Under the pieces are notes generated by a model, which did not search any database, had not been told where the DNA came from, and was given only the letters and a program-made list of their open reading frames with translations. A stretch of 64,000 nt of DNA from Hawksworthiomyces lignivorus (lineage: Eukaryota > Ascomycota > Sordariomycetes > Ophiostomatales > Ophiostomataceae), in assembly GCA_002917075.1 (NCBI GenBank), contig NTMA01000036.1:62001-126000 (forward strand), written 5' to 3'. Positions 44,232 through 54,573 of the stretch are shown piece by piece. Position 1 is the first letter of the stretch, and each line of letters begins with the position of its first letter. Both the position numbers and the translations under genes were made by a program.

Positions 44232-45161
44232 TCATGAGCTCGGCGGAGAAGCATCCTGTTTCTTTGGCTTCTTCCGCAGCACATGCAAATTGGGTGGCTT
44301 CTCCAAGCCGAGACGCGCCCGCAGCTCGGCCGCGTCTGTTTCCAGCTCCTTCTCCCAGTACACGTTGATGATTGGCTTTGCCTGGCGCGCACTGCGCAGG
44401 GCCCACGGCAGAAAGATAGTGAAGAACCGGTGGCGCTCCGCCGGCTTGAGCCGTGCCACAGCCACGAGGCTCAGCGCCGTCATGGGCAGGCCGGTGTTAA
44501 CAAACTCAAAGGCCTTCAGCGCAATTTCGCCCTCGACGAACTGCGGCGGTAGGCCCAGCACGGCGTGGTACATGTCGTGGCACTCGCGATAGCGCTGGAT
44601 CACGTAGGCGCATTCGGGGTCGTCGATGTACCGCACGGGGTCGCGGACATCGGGTGACATGTGATATCGTTCCCGGAAGTGGCCGTAGAGGTATCCAACC
44701 GTGTTGTCGGGCAGCGCCAGCAGCTGGTCGAGTGGTAAGGTCTCAGAGGTGATACGGGGGCGGTCGCGCAGAATCTGCCGGCCCGTCGGGTCACCGAGCA
44801 TCGTATCGCGAAGGCGCTGTGCCACAGGCCCCGCCGAGACTTCTCCGAGTGTAGCAATCAGGTCTAGCACGCACAAGGCTATTAGAAAAACAGCTGTAAA
44901 ATTGGGAGAAATACATAGAAACATAATTATAGAATTCTCACCAGCACGGCGTGGATTAATAAAGGCACCAATGGCAGAGCCAACAGTCAGGGCTCCCTTC
45001 TCCAAGAGCGTAAGCGGGACATGGCCTTCGTAGTTTGGCGGCGGCCGATTGAGGACAGAAAACGCGCAAACTTGCGCTGGTCGAAGACCATTGGTATTTG
45101 GACAAGTAGCCCGCGTCAATTGGGCAAGCTGCCGACTTGGTAATGGCCGTAGCAGCTTCAT
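44232..45161 (-). CDS. COQ4: Ubiquinone biosynthesis protein COQ4, mitochondrial
   Basis: 283 aa, exons 45161-44942 and 44863-44232 (852 nt). Matrix-side component of the coenzyme Q synthome, needed for assembly of the Q-biosynthetic complex and implicated in C1 decarboxylation and hydroxylation of the ring. The N-terminus ([18 protein letters not shown]) is a basic amphipathic presequence. The core has [53 protein letters not shown] and the zinc-binding signature [14 protein letters not shown] (HDxxHxxxG), then [19 protein letters not shown] and [10 protein letters not shown]. Removing the 78-bp intron joins FINPRRA to DLIATLGE as in the family; unspliced RNA stays in frame. Length is normal. 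The first in-frame ATG at the presequence was chosen. Confidence 0.94.
   Translation of the reverse strand: MKLLRPLPSRQLAQLTRATCPNTNGLRPAQVCAFSVLNRPPPNYEGHVPLTLLEKGALTVGSAIGAFINPRRAGENSIIMFLCISPNFTAVFLIALCVLDLIATLGEVSAGPVAQRLRDTMLGDPTGRQILRDRPRITSETLPLDQLLALPDNTVGYLYGHFRERYHMSPDVRDPVRYIDDPECAYVIQRYRECHDMYHAVLGLPPQFVEGEIALKAFEFVNTGLPMTALSLVAVARLKPAERHRFFTIFLPWALRSARQAKPIINVYWEKELETDAAELRARLGLEKPPNLHVLRKKPKKQDASPPSS
44864..44941 (-). other. Stop-free 78-bp intron in COQ4
   Basis: GTGAGAATTC...GTGCTAG, a multiple of three with no in-frame stop. If retained it would add 26 mostly hydrophobic residues between FINPRRA and DLIATLGE. The canonical splice sites and family continuity favour removal. 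Confidence 0.75.
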
Positions 45162-47020
45162 CTTTGGTTCCAAAGAAGCTTGTTGGGACGAGAGACGGAA
45201 CGTGGCGTGAGGATCACCACGGTGCGGCAGATAAAGCTTTGTTTGTTGAGTGGGGCAAAAGCACTACCTGCACGTGGATCTTCACGTGTCACTTACACCG
45301 GCACCCGTCTGTGAAGCTCCTTCTGCCAAATAGATAGAAAAAGAAAAAAATTCAATGATCAAAGTGATTAACAGAAATGTCCCATTAAATAAGGACGCAA
45401 TCAATTGACCTTATAAAGCCGAGGCGGGGAGAATAAACATCGCAGTGCACATCTCCAAAGTGGTGTAGGAATGGGGTGACGATGGCATGATACACGATGC
45501 AGGGGGGCCAGCTTCTGTAGATGGCAGGCTAGTACCACTAGCAGGCGGTGAATAAGTTGTTGTTGTTTATCAATTTTTCTCTTGACTTGTGTAAAATTGT
45601 AAATGCATCTCGAAAGAAGCTCAAAAGAAGCTTCAAAGGATTGCTCATACAGCTCTATAAAATTTATTTATTATACCTGGTAGAGCAAGAAAAGGTCCGA
45701 GGCGGTTCAGGACATGAAGAATCACGAAAATGGTCGCAGAGGCTTGGGGAGAGGATGCGAATGAGATCGGTTTTGGTATTGACGTTATGAATCAGTGCAG
45801 TCTGGTCTGCATATTAACGTTGTGTAAGAGATGAGTTATCGAAGAGACTATTATTTTATAAAAGCATCCCTTGGAATTGTCCATGTCTTCTCTCAAGTTG
45901 GAGGGAGAGGCCTTGGTTGCTGTTGAACTAGGCAGTACATGAACCTCATTGACTATGCCCGTGGGTGTTGATTGACATATGCAACAGGAGATCTGTGTCG
46001 AATTCAAGACAAAATGCCAGTTTCGATTCTGTATTCTTGTTGTGCCATTCGTATGCAGACATACATATCTGGAGAAAGGCTCCTTGCTTTCGACGCAAAT
46101 AAGGTCTCCGCTGACAAAAGGAGAACCACATCCACAACTTGGTTGAGATTACAGTTTGCTCTGACAGAAATTGCGATAGACCAAATCGAAGAATGAAGAG
46201 TGTCGCTCCCCATGAGATGTACGAAGGTTAGTAATATTAACTGTGGTTGCTCTCATCGGGTGAGCTCCACACATGCAGATCTCCGTACAAGGGTCTAGTG
46301 AATGCCGATCTGGGGATACAATTGACAAGAATGCGATGCGCTGCTTCGCGGGAGGAGAAAGTCACGGAATTCGACGCAGAAAGGGAGAAATTTGAAAAAA
46401 GCGACAGGGAAATAAGAAAAGCAGAGAAAAAAAGAGAGAAAAGTTATAAAAAAATAAAAAAATAAAAAAAAATAAAGGTAAGGAAAAGAGAGAACAAAAA
46501 ATCGATTGGCATCACGAGGACGCAAGATTGGATAGCAACCGACAGTAATGTGGAGGATGGTGACAGGACAACGTGCGCTCTGTGGCGATCTTTTCTTGAT
46601 TGTGCGGTTGAGCAGCACTCCAAAACCTCGTATTTGCTCAGCAACCCGAATCATTGCAACAATGACATCACTTCTTCTCTTGCTCTGTCTCGAGAACCCT
46701 CAACTTTCCAAAAGCGGTCCCCTTTGAATATCGGCAAGAGCGGAGCACAAGAAGAAAGAATACGAAGTGAGGAGGGGCGATCGTCGCACAGTCAACTAGG
46801 TGAGACCAACAAAGAAAGCGAACTCCAGGCTTCACGACATCAGGTGCATTCTTTCCTCGAATAAAAGTGTTGATCGAACTGCACCATTTATATAAAGGCA
46901 CCTGACCGTCTCTCTTCTCTGCATTTGAAGGAGCTCTTCATCAGAGCACTCATCTTTGGAATAACATATACCAACAGTTCTTGTCACTTTCACCCGCTCA
47001 TCACCGATATCACTAGTACG
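45162..47020. other. Intergenic region, COQ4 to DUF7907-like gene
   Basis: 1.9 kb, divergent promoters expected. An A-rich, purine-rich stretch lies at 46360-46500. Short frames at 45.8-46.2 kb have no motif. No gene supported. Confidence 0.5.
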
Positions 47021-47784
47021 ATGCATTTCCTAAGCTTTACAACGGTCTCGGTTTTAGCCTCTGCCGCCTTGGCTGCCGTCCCGCGCGCACCTAAGCCCCC
47101 ACCCGCCGTGGCGACATCATCTGCGTACACGCCACCACCGTCATCCAGGTTCTATCTCAAGACACAGCTCAAGCCGAATCAAGTTCACAAGAAGCAGTTC
47201 GACGACCTCTACGTCTACGCGTACCACACAGGTGCGGGTCTCAACGACGCCATGCTGTCCTCGAACCGCTCTTACGCTCGGCCAGCGTTCGAGCTGTCGG
47301 GCGCTGTGCCTGCCACGAACGGAGGCGTCATGCAGCCCGCGTACTTCAACCTCTTGTTTGATCTAGGCTCGCCCGATATCCCGTACGAGCTCCTTCCCGA
47401 AGTTGCCGTCAACACCTACGCAGGCTGGCAGCCTGTACGCATCAACGCCGGCGGTGCGGCACCCACCAACTCCAGCGCCTTTTACTTCGATCAGGACAGC
47501 CACCTGATCTGGACAAATGCGGCAGGCACTGGTGGGATCAGCAGCTTTAATGGATGGCTTGGTACGTTCTCCTTGGTAACCCCGAGGATATGACTGACTT
47601 GGCATTCGAGGTCCCATCTAACCACATTTTATCTATAGTTTGCCAATGGTGGCACGCCGACATTCAGAATCCCGCTGAGCCTGGAGTACAACTGTTCTTC
47701 CGCATCAACAGCTTCGACAACACGGCTCCGGAGACGTGTGCCGACGTTAACTTGGTGGCGGAACCTATTCCAAGCACCGAATAA
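47021..47784 (+). CDS. Small secreted protein, DUF7907-like
   Basis: 228 aa, exons 47021-47561 and 47639-47784 (687 nt), intron GTACGT..TAG. Signal peptide MHFLSFTTVSVLASAALAAVP, then a Pro-rich stretch (PKPPPAVATSSAYTPPPSS) and one beta-rich domain: FYLKTQLKPNQ, FDDLYVYAYHTGAGLNDAM, YFNLLFDLG, FYFDQDSHLIWTNA, and after the intron WWHADIQNPAEPGVQLFFR. I associate this pattern with the fungal secreted family annotated as DUF7907, whose function is unknown. One possible N-glycosylation site is NSSA. Only one cysteine lies before the last exon junction region and two after, so it is not a classic Cys-rich effector. ATG at 47021 begins the signal peptide; upstream in-frame ATGs do not give a better one. 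Confidence 0.75.
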
Positions 47785-50037
47785 GTCCGAGTTGGGGAGG
47801 AGGATTTTCCACGTATTGAATTGCGGGCGAACGAAATAGCATACATACATACATATATACGTACATAATAATAATAATGCAGTATTCATGGGGAAATAGT
47901 AACAAGATACAAGACTTGCAAAGCACATGCAGCCCAAATCCGCCCAGAAAAGGGCGGTCAGGCCAAACCATCGATATCAAAGGCCTAAATAGGGCATCTG
48001 TTGTCGTGCTTGTAGCACAACCACTTACAACATTGGCCCGTTGGAAATATTATCTTGAAAGAGGGTCCCGCCTAGAAATATATGTGCTACTGTGGAGCAG
48101 TTGTCCCTTTCCAGATCCCGAGGAGATCGACTCTGCCAAACGGCGTTCTAAAGCTGAGGGGCTTGTGGCTCCCATATTCCCTGTGATGAGTGGCTTGATA
48201 AACAGAAAGAATTAAAAACAAATTTATTCCTTAAAAAAACGGTATGAATTCATAGTTTTGAGCTGTGTGTTCTGTATGAGCTGCTGACTCTCCTCAGCTT
48301 CAGGAACACACATTCCCAACACATTCTGAGCAGGCCAACATGTATGAGTACATTCGCACTTTTCACATTCGTCAGAGGGAGGAATAGTAAGATGTTAATT
48401 TCAATTTACCAAGTTTTTTCTGGCGCTTCCAAATCGTGAATGCGGCATTCCATTGTGTCTGCGCCTGAGTCAACCTCATCTTGGCACCATTTGTCATCTC
48501 TCTCTGAAAGGGGCACATTCCAATTTCAGGAGAACCACTGCGAGGAGGGCGTATCGTACGAAATAAAGTACATACATCAAGTGATTATGGGATAGGAGTG
48601 CAGGCATAATAGGGCGATGCAAACCGTGAGAGACGACGACGATCGGACCCGCCAAGGAGTTCTGGCCGGGACGTTCGTAAGTCTCTGCCCGCCTGACCCA
48701 TGTTTGCGCGACTTGTGCGGAAAATAGCCTTGTGCCTGGGCAGCCATCGCTATTTTCGCCCTTTTCGATTTGTCGTGCAGAGCCTAGCGGCCATGTCTAC
48801 CATCTGCTGATTGGCCTGTCACCTGCTGATTAGCAAAGCTTAATGCGGAGCGAGAACTGAGTGCCGCCACTAAGACGATTCTCGCCTCCGAAAGGCGCTG
48901 CGATGTGACGCCTGGGTCACTGACGTCGACCGCACAAATTCCTCACCGTTTCCACCCCTTGGCCGCTTTGTCGAAAACCCGCACAAATCTCGCAGCCTCC
49001 TAGTCTCGCAAGCATGGTCTGTTGAATCAGGTCCGTGTCTGCGGCCCCCGGCTGCTCTTCTCTTTCGGCTCTTGTATTTTACTTATTTCCTTTGCTTCTT
49101 TTTTTTTCTTCTTCTCTTTTTCTTTTTTTTCTACTTGCGTATTTTTAGTTTTAATATCTTGTTAAAATCACCTCCTGCCTCTTAATCTCTTAGTCTCCGT
49201 CGTGTCACTTTTCTTGTATCAGAAACTATTTAGTTTTTTCCTCTTCATCTAATCACGCTTTTTCTTCCTCCCCCTTCGTCTCTATTCTTTCTTCTTCTGC
49301 TCTCTTCTCCCTGTTTCTTTGACACACACTTTATCTCTTTTGAGATTGCGGGACCAGGTATATTAGAGCGGTCCCACCACAAGGCATAGACCCAGTTCAT
49401 CTGTTTCTCATGCTCCGAGTTGACCACGGTCACTTCAGCCTGATATCGCCCCTCGAGACACTATTTGCGGTCCGCCTTTCCTGTTGTGCTTCTAGTTTAA
49501 TATAAACGCTTTTATTTGGGCTTTCCCGGCATTCATAATTTGCTTCTCTGCATTAACCAATCACGCCGTCCAGCTCTTAACAAGAAAAGGCCACGAGCTT
49601 GGGAGGAGCGAGACGGCCGCAGAGCAAGAGGCTTGGAACGTCAAACAGAAGACCCGCTCTCTTCCCCGGACTAGTGCCGTGCCTTGTCACTCTATTTGGG
49701 TTGCATAGAAAAATTAATAGACCTCTTTCCAAGACAGGATAGAAGAAACTGAAAGGCGAAACGAAGGCCAGTAGGTGGCACAACACAGCAGAGCAATCAA
49801 GCGGCCGCGTTATCCGTGCTCTCCTTCCGCTGTCTCTATCGTCGATGAGAAACAAGCCAAGGAAATAAGCAATCAAGCCTTCTAGCGAGCCTCCACACTC
49901 TCTGCGCGCACACCCCTCCTTCCTCTCTCTTCTGCTCTCCCTCCATATTTCCTCTCTTAGCCGTCTCAGACGCCCTCTGTTCAACCGAACTTTCGTGTCT
50001 CCGAGTATTGGCTCTCCTCCGCGGGTCTTCTGCCGCC
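47785..50037. promoter_or_regulatory. Long promoter/5' leader region of copper ATPase gene
   Basis: 2.25 kb without a supportable gene. From about 49050 to 49330 the + strand is strongly pyrimidine-rich (TTTCTTCTTCTCTT-type), and again at 49905-49980, typical of fungal promoters and 5' UTRs. A direct repeat CTGCTGATT(G/A) at 48805 and 48825 is visible. A long untranslated leader or leader intron is possible. Confidence 0.45.
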
Positions 50038-53000
50038 ATGGCTCCTCCTTTAAACAGGGGCTCTCGCCCTGGGTCCCAGGATGCCGTCACGACCTCCATA
50101 CTTCTCGGCAATCTTCACTGTCCTTCTTGCGTCTCCACCATCCGCGAGGTCTTGCAAGAAGCATGCGCTGAACACATCCGGTGGGTTTCGCCAAACATTG
50201 TCACATCTGTGGTCACTGTGGAACACGACCCCGAAGCATCGCTCGGTGACATGATAGCGGCCCTCACCGACGCTGGCTTTGAAATCTGCGCTGTAACATC
50301 GTCTGCGGAGGAAGCACTCCTCGATTTTGAGCCTCCGGCATCCCTTCGAGAGGGCGTGCCTACTACTACTGCTGGGCCTAGCGTTCTTTCACCCGCTGCC
50401 GAATCTGCTGCTGGCACGCAGACCAAGGGCGGCGCGGGCCAGGAAGGTGGAGACGACGATCTACATACCAAAGACCAAAATAAAGGCAAAAACATGGCTC
50501 CTGCGGCTCCCTCGACGGCAGCTCCCTGGGGTTTTCCTTCCCTGACGCGCTGGATCAGCGGCTCCAGGCCCGAACGCAGAGCTCCTGCCAGCCCAGAGAG
50601 AATCGCACTGGCACATCTCGACAACTGCGAGCAGTGCCGTCGGCTCCAAAACAACACAGGCTCTCCTACGACAAAGAAAACATTCGAAACTGTCGAAGAT
50701 ACTCTAGAAGACGAAGCTCCTGCTACCGCATCCGCATTGTCATCGTCAAAGACGGACATTGCAAGCAGCAGCGGCAAAATCAACAATAATAACAAACGGA
50801 CCAAGGCCACGGGAGCACAAGCAATCGGCATGTCAGAGAAATCATTTATTACGATCGAGACGGAAGATGCACCGGCAAGTCGGCCGACATGGCGAGCCAG
50901 CCTCGCTGTGGGCGGAATGACCTGTGCAGTCTGCGTCAACGCCATCACAGACGAGCTCAAGAAACAAGATTGGATTACCAAGGTGGTTGTCAACCTCATC
51001 TCCAACAGCGCGACAGTTGAGTTCGACGACAAGAGCAAGGAGGCCAAGATCGTCGAGACGATTGAGGACCTCGGCTACGACGCCACCATCGACTCGGTCA
51101 CCCTTATCGAGCCGCCGCAGACCAAGCAGCAGCAAGGGACCGACGAGGCCGCTGATGAGACGCCGACAAGGACGATAGAGATCCGTATTGAGGGCCTCTA
51201 CTGCGAGCACTGCCCCGACCGCGTCATTGCCAGCCTGGCCGGATTTCGGCGCTCGTCGCTCGAAATTGTGACCAAGCCGACGCCGCAGCGCCCCATTCTC
51301 AAGATCCGGTATGTGCCCGAGGCGCCCAGCTTCACAATCAGGCACATTCTGGCCGCCATCGAGGCCAGCGACGCCGCTCTCGACGCGTCTATCTACCACC
51401 CGCCGACGCTGGAAGAGCGATCGAAGATTATCCAGGCCAAGCACCGGCGAGAGATCCTGTACCGGGTCATCTTCACTGGCATCGTGTGCATTCCCACCTT
51501 CATCATCGGCATTGTCTATATGTCGCTAGTGCAGAAGACGAACCACGGGCGCATGTACTTGATGATGCCCTGGACGTCTGGCATCAGCCGCGCGCAGATC
51601 GCCATGTTCATCATGGCAACACCAGTGTACTTCTATTCAGCTTCCATTTTCCACGTCCGTGCCTTCAAGGAGATCCGCACGCTGTGGCGGCGAGGCAGCC
51701 GCACGCCCATCCTGCAGCGATTCTACCGTTTCGGCAGCATGAACACGCTCATGAGCTTGGGCACGACCATCGCGTACGTCAGCAGCGTCAGCCAAATGAT
51801 CGCCGCCGCCGCGTACCAGGCCTCCCAGACAGATGACGCCAACTTCTACTTTGACTCCGTGGTGTTCCTGACATTCTTCCTACTCTGCGGCCGCCTCATC
51901 GAGAGCTACAGCAAGTCGCGGACCGGCGACGCCGTCGAGATGCTCGGACGTCTGCGCCCGACTACAGCCATCCTGGCTGATGGCAGCGTGACAACGATCA
52001 ACGGCGTCGACAAAGAGGCCGCTACGGTCGAGGCAGTCGAAGATTCGGAAGCCTCCGGCACTGCTGCCATGGCACCGCCAACTGCTCCCGGAAACAAGTC
52101 GGGGATCGTGGTACAAGCGGACCAACTGGACTTTGGCGACGTCGTGCGCGTCCTGCACGGCGCGTCGCCGCCAGCAGATGGCGTAGTGGTGCAGGGGAGC
52201 ACGAGCTTTGACGAGTCCAGCCTGACAGGCGAGTCGCGCCTCGTACACAAGGCCCCCGGCGACGCCGTGTTCTCCGGAACCGTCAATAAAGATGCGCCAG
52301 TTCTCGTGCGCATCACAGGAACAGCCGGCACGTCGATGCTGGACCAGATCGTTGCTGTTGTGCGCGAAGGCCAAACCAAGCGCGCGCCCATGGAGCAGAT
52401 CGCTGACATCTTGACAACGTACTTTGTGCCGGTAGTCACCCTGGTGGCCATCACGACCTGGATCATCTGGTTGAGCCTCGGTCTGAGCGGCCGCATCCCC
52501 GGCCACTTTCTGGATGTGAGCTCCGGCGGGTGGGTCGCTTTTTCACTGCAGTTCGCTATTGCTGTCTTTGTCGTGGCCTGCCCCTGTGGCCTAGGCTTGG
52601 CGGCGCCGACGGCCATTTTCGTTGCCGGCGGCCTGGCGGCCAAGCACGGAATCCTGGCCAAGGGCGGCGGCGAGGCCTTTGAGAAGGCCAGCCGCATCGA
52701 CTGCATTGTCTTCGACAAGACCGGCACCCTCACCATAGGCGGCGAGCCCACCGTGACCGACTCGGCTCTCTACCCCGACAACGATGGCACCGGCGACAGC
52801 AAGTTAGCTGACTCTGACGAGGAAATACGCATCAAGAAGGCTGATCTCCTGGGCGCCCTCAAGGCGGTCGAGGAGAACAGCGGACACCCCATTGCTAAGG
52901 CTATTGTATCCTTTGCCTCGTCTACCGAGACTGTGGCGAGCAGCGGCGGCTATGCCGACGATCTGCAGGAGATTGCCGGCCGTGGCATGCGTGCCGTGTT

Positions 53001-53949
53001 CCACGTCCAAGGTGGAAGCAGCAACTCGTTTGAGATCGTAGTTGGCAACGAAGCTCTAATGAACGATTTTGCCGTAGCCATCTCGGCAGATGTCTTGGCC
53101 ATGCTGCAGCAATGGAAATCCGACGCAAAGTCTGTCGCCCTGGCGGCGACACGCCCTCTTGGTTCCACTGGTGACCAGACCTGGACGCTGGCGGCTGCCT
53201 TGTCGATCTCGGATCCGGTGCGGCCGGAAGCGGCACCAATCCTGGCGGCACTCCAGGCGCGCGGCGTGCTGGTCTACATGCTGAGCGGTGACAATGCCAT
53301 CACGGCCGCTGCAGTGGCGCGGCAGCTGGGCATTCCCGCTGATCAGGTGATCGCCGAGGTCCTGCCCACCGAGAAGGCAGCCAAGGTGCAAGCTCTGCAG
53401 GCCTCACTGCAGGCGCACACGACGCGGTTTGGCCGATCCATCAAGAAGAAGGAGAGCGGCAGCAACAGCAGCGGTGTGGGTGTGTCACCTCCTGCAGGCA
53501 CAGCATCGTCTTCAAACAGCAGAAGGGCCGTCGTGGCCATGGTCGGCGACGGCATCAATGACTCACCTGCGCTAACGCAGGCGGACGTCGGCATCGCCGT
53601 TGGCTCCGGTTCGGACGTGGCCATCTCGAGCGCCGACTTTGTGCTGGTGCAGTCGAATCTGCAGGCCGTGGTCACGTTGCTGGAGCTCAGCCGCGTGGCG
53701 TTCCGGCGGATCGCGTTCAATTTCGGCTGGGCCCTCGTGTACAACGCCCTGGCCGTGCCCATCGCAGCCGGCGCGCTCTACCCCATCAAGACGGCGTCGA
53801 CCAACCACGTGCGGCTCAATCCCGTCTGGGCATCGCTCGCCATGGCGCTCAGCTCCATCTCGGTCGTCATGTCCTCGCTGGCGCTGCGTAGCCGCCTCCC
53901 CGGCGTCGGCTTCCGGCCCACCGTGGTGAGCGTGCCCGCAAAGGCCTAA
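50038..53949 (+). CDS. CCC2: Copper-transporting P1B-type ATPase, CCC2-like
   Basis: 1303 aa, intronless. Pumps Cu(I) into the secretory pathway (trans-Golgi) to load cuproenzymes such as multicopper oxidases. Metal-binding modules: CPSC at 28-31 (LHCPSCVSTI), CAVC at 296-299 (GGMTCAVCVNAI) and CEHC at 389-392 (EGLYCEHCPDRV); an extra CEQC at 197-200 lies in the linker between the first two. Catalytic core: TGES at 730-733, CPC at 848-850 in the copper-path helix, phosphorylated D893 in DKTGTL, HP at 950-951, GDGIND at 1170-1175. Eight membrane helices are expected and hydrophobic segments fit. The nucleotide-binding domain carries a low-complexity insert (KKKESGSNSSGVGVSP). Start 50038 has an excellent context (GCCGCCATGG). 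Longer than yeast Ccc2 (about 1000 aa) mainly through N-terminal linkers. Confidence 0.95.
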   Translation: MAPPLNRGSRPGSQDAVTTSILLGNLHCPSCVSTIREVLQEACAEHIRWVSPNIVTSVVTVEHDPEASLGDMIAALTDAGFEICAVTSSAEEALLDFEPPASLREGVPTTTAGPSVLSPAAESAAGTQTKGGAGQEGGDDDLHTKDQNKGKNMAPAAPSTAAPWGFPSLTRWISGSRPERRAPASPERIALAHLDNCEQCRRLQNNTGSPTTKKTFETVEDTLEDEAPATASALSSSKTDIASSSGKINNNNKRTKATGAQAIGMSEKSFITIETEDAPASRPTWRASLAVGGMTCAVCVNAITDELKKQDWITKVVVNLISNSATVEFDDKSKEAKIVETIEDLGYDATIDSVTLIEPPQTKQQQGTDEAADETPTRTIEIRIEGLYCEHCPDRVIASLAGFRRSSLEIVTKPTPQRPILKIRYVPEAPSFTIRHILAAIEASDAALDASIYHPPTLEERSKIIQAKHRREILYRVIFTGIVCIPTFIIGIVYMSLVQKTNHGRMYLMMPWTSGISRAQIAMFIMATPVYFYSASIFHVRAFKEIRTLWRRGSRTPILQRFYRFGSMNTLMSLGTTIAYVSSVSQMIAAAAYQASQTDDANFYFDSVVFLTFFLLCGRLIESYSKSRTGDAVEMLGRLRPTTAILADGSVTTINGVDKEAATVEAVEDSEASGTAAMAPPTAPGNKSGIVVQADQLDFGDVVRVLHGASPPADGVVVQGSTSFDESSLTGESRLVHKAPGDAVFSGTVNKDAPVLVRITGTAGTSMLDQIVAVVREGQTKRAPMEQIADILTTYFVPVVTLVAITTWIIWLSLGLSGRIPGHFLDVSSGGWVAFSLQFAIAVFVVACPCGLGLAAPTAIFVAGGLAAKHGILAKGGGEAFEKASRIDCIVFDKTGTLTIGGEPTVTDSALYPDNDGTGDSKLADSDEEIRIKKADLLGALKAVEENSGHPIAKAIVSFASSTETVASSGGYADDLQEIAGRGMRAVFHVQGGSSNSFEIVVGNEALMNDFAVAISADVLAMLQQWKSDAKSVALAATRPLGSTGDQTWTLAAALSISDPVRPEAAPILAALQARGVLVYMLSGDNAITAAAVARQLGIPADQVIAEVLPTEKAAKVQALQASLQAHTTRFGRSIKKKESGSNSSGVGVSPPAGTASSSNSRRAVVAMVGDGINDSPALTQADVGIAVGSGSDVAISSADFVLVQSNLQAVVTLLELSRVAFRRIAFNFGWALVYNALAVPIAAGALYPIKTASTNHVRLNPVWASLAMALSSISVVMSSLALRSRLPGVGFRPTVVSVPAKA

Positions 53950-54573
53950 GACTTTGGACTAGACCAGCTGGGTCATCTCACGCTGCTCTGTTTTCAGCTT
54001 CTGCTCTCGTCTGCCCCCCTTTCGTTTTTACACAAACATTCTGTCCGGGTGCGATTTCTCACAACTTTAAATGATATTGTTCGAGGGAAAGCCTCAATGA
54101 AGAAAACCAACATGTCAAAATCATATAACGCAGATTATACCCATGTCTGTCATTTACGGCATTGAGCGCAACTAAAGGACGCCAGGAGTTTTTTTTTTCT
54201 ATTTTATTCATTAAGAATTTTAGAAGACGTCTTTAAGATGTAAGATTATTTAATTTAGCTTGGTAGAAGAATGAGAACGATTTATATGAAAAGAAGAGTT
54301 GCACTTGAGCAGAACAACCGATAAACTGTGATGATGATGATGATGTGTCTTAGTTACCCACAGAAAGTTAAATGGAGAAGAGATACTCCATTGAATGAAC
54401 TAACCAGATGGGGAAAGGCGGTCGACAGGGGCACGAATTTTTCATTTTCTGCCGGGCGGTGACTTTTTTTTTTTTTTTTTTTTTTGTTTCGGCTTGGACA
54501 GCTCCCGCGCCTCCAAAGCCGCCTCTGCCCTTCCTTCCCCTTCTCCTGCCTGGCCCCGAGGTAGCATAGCTCT
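53950..54573. other. Convergent 3' spacer, copper ATPase / amino-acid transporter
   Basis: 624 bp with presumably both 3' UTRs. It contains (GAT)5-like sequence at 54331-54346 and a 22-nt T run at 54464-54485. No gene seen. Confidence 0.55.
54464..54485 (+). repeat. Homopolymer T tract, 22 nt
   Basis: Uninterrupted T run about 90 bp past the transporter stop (A run on the transcribed sense of that gene). Confidence 0.9.

Noticed and set aside
54368..54573. Downstream extension of the transporter reading frame
   Set aside because: It arises only when two introns are read through in the wrong frame. The spliced model stops at 54574 after a normal last helix.
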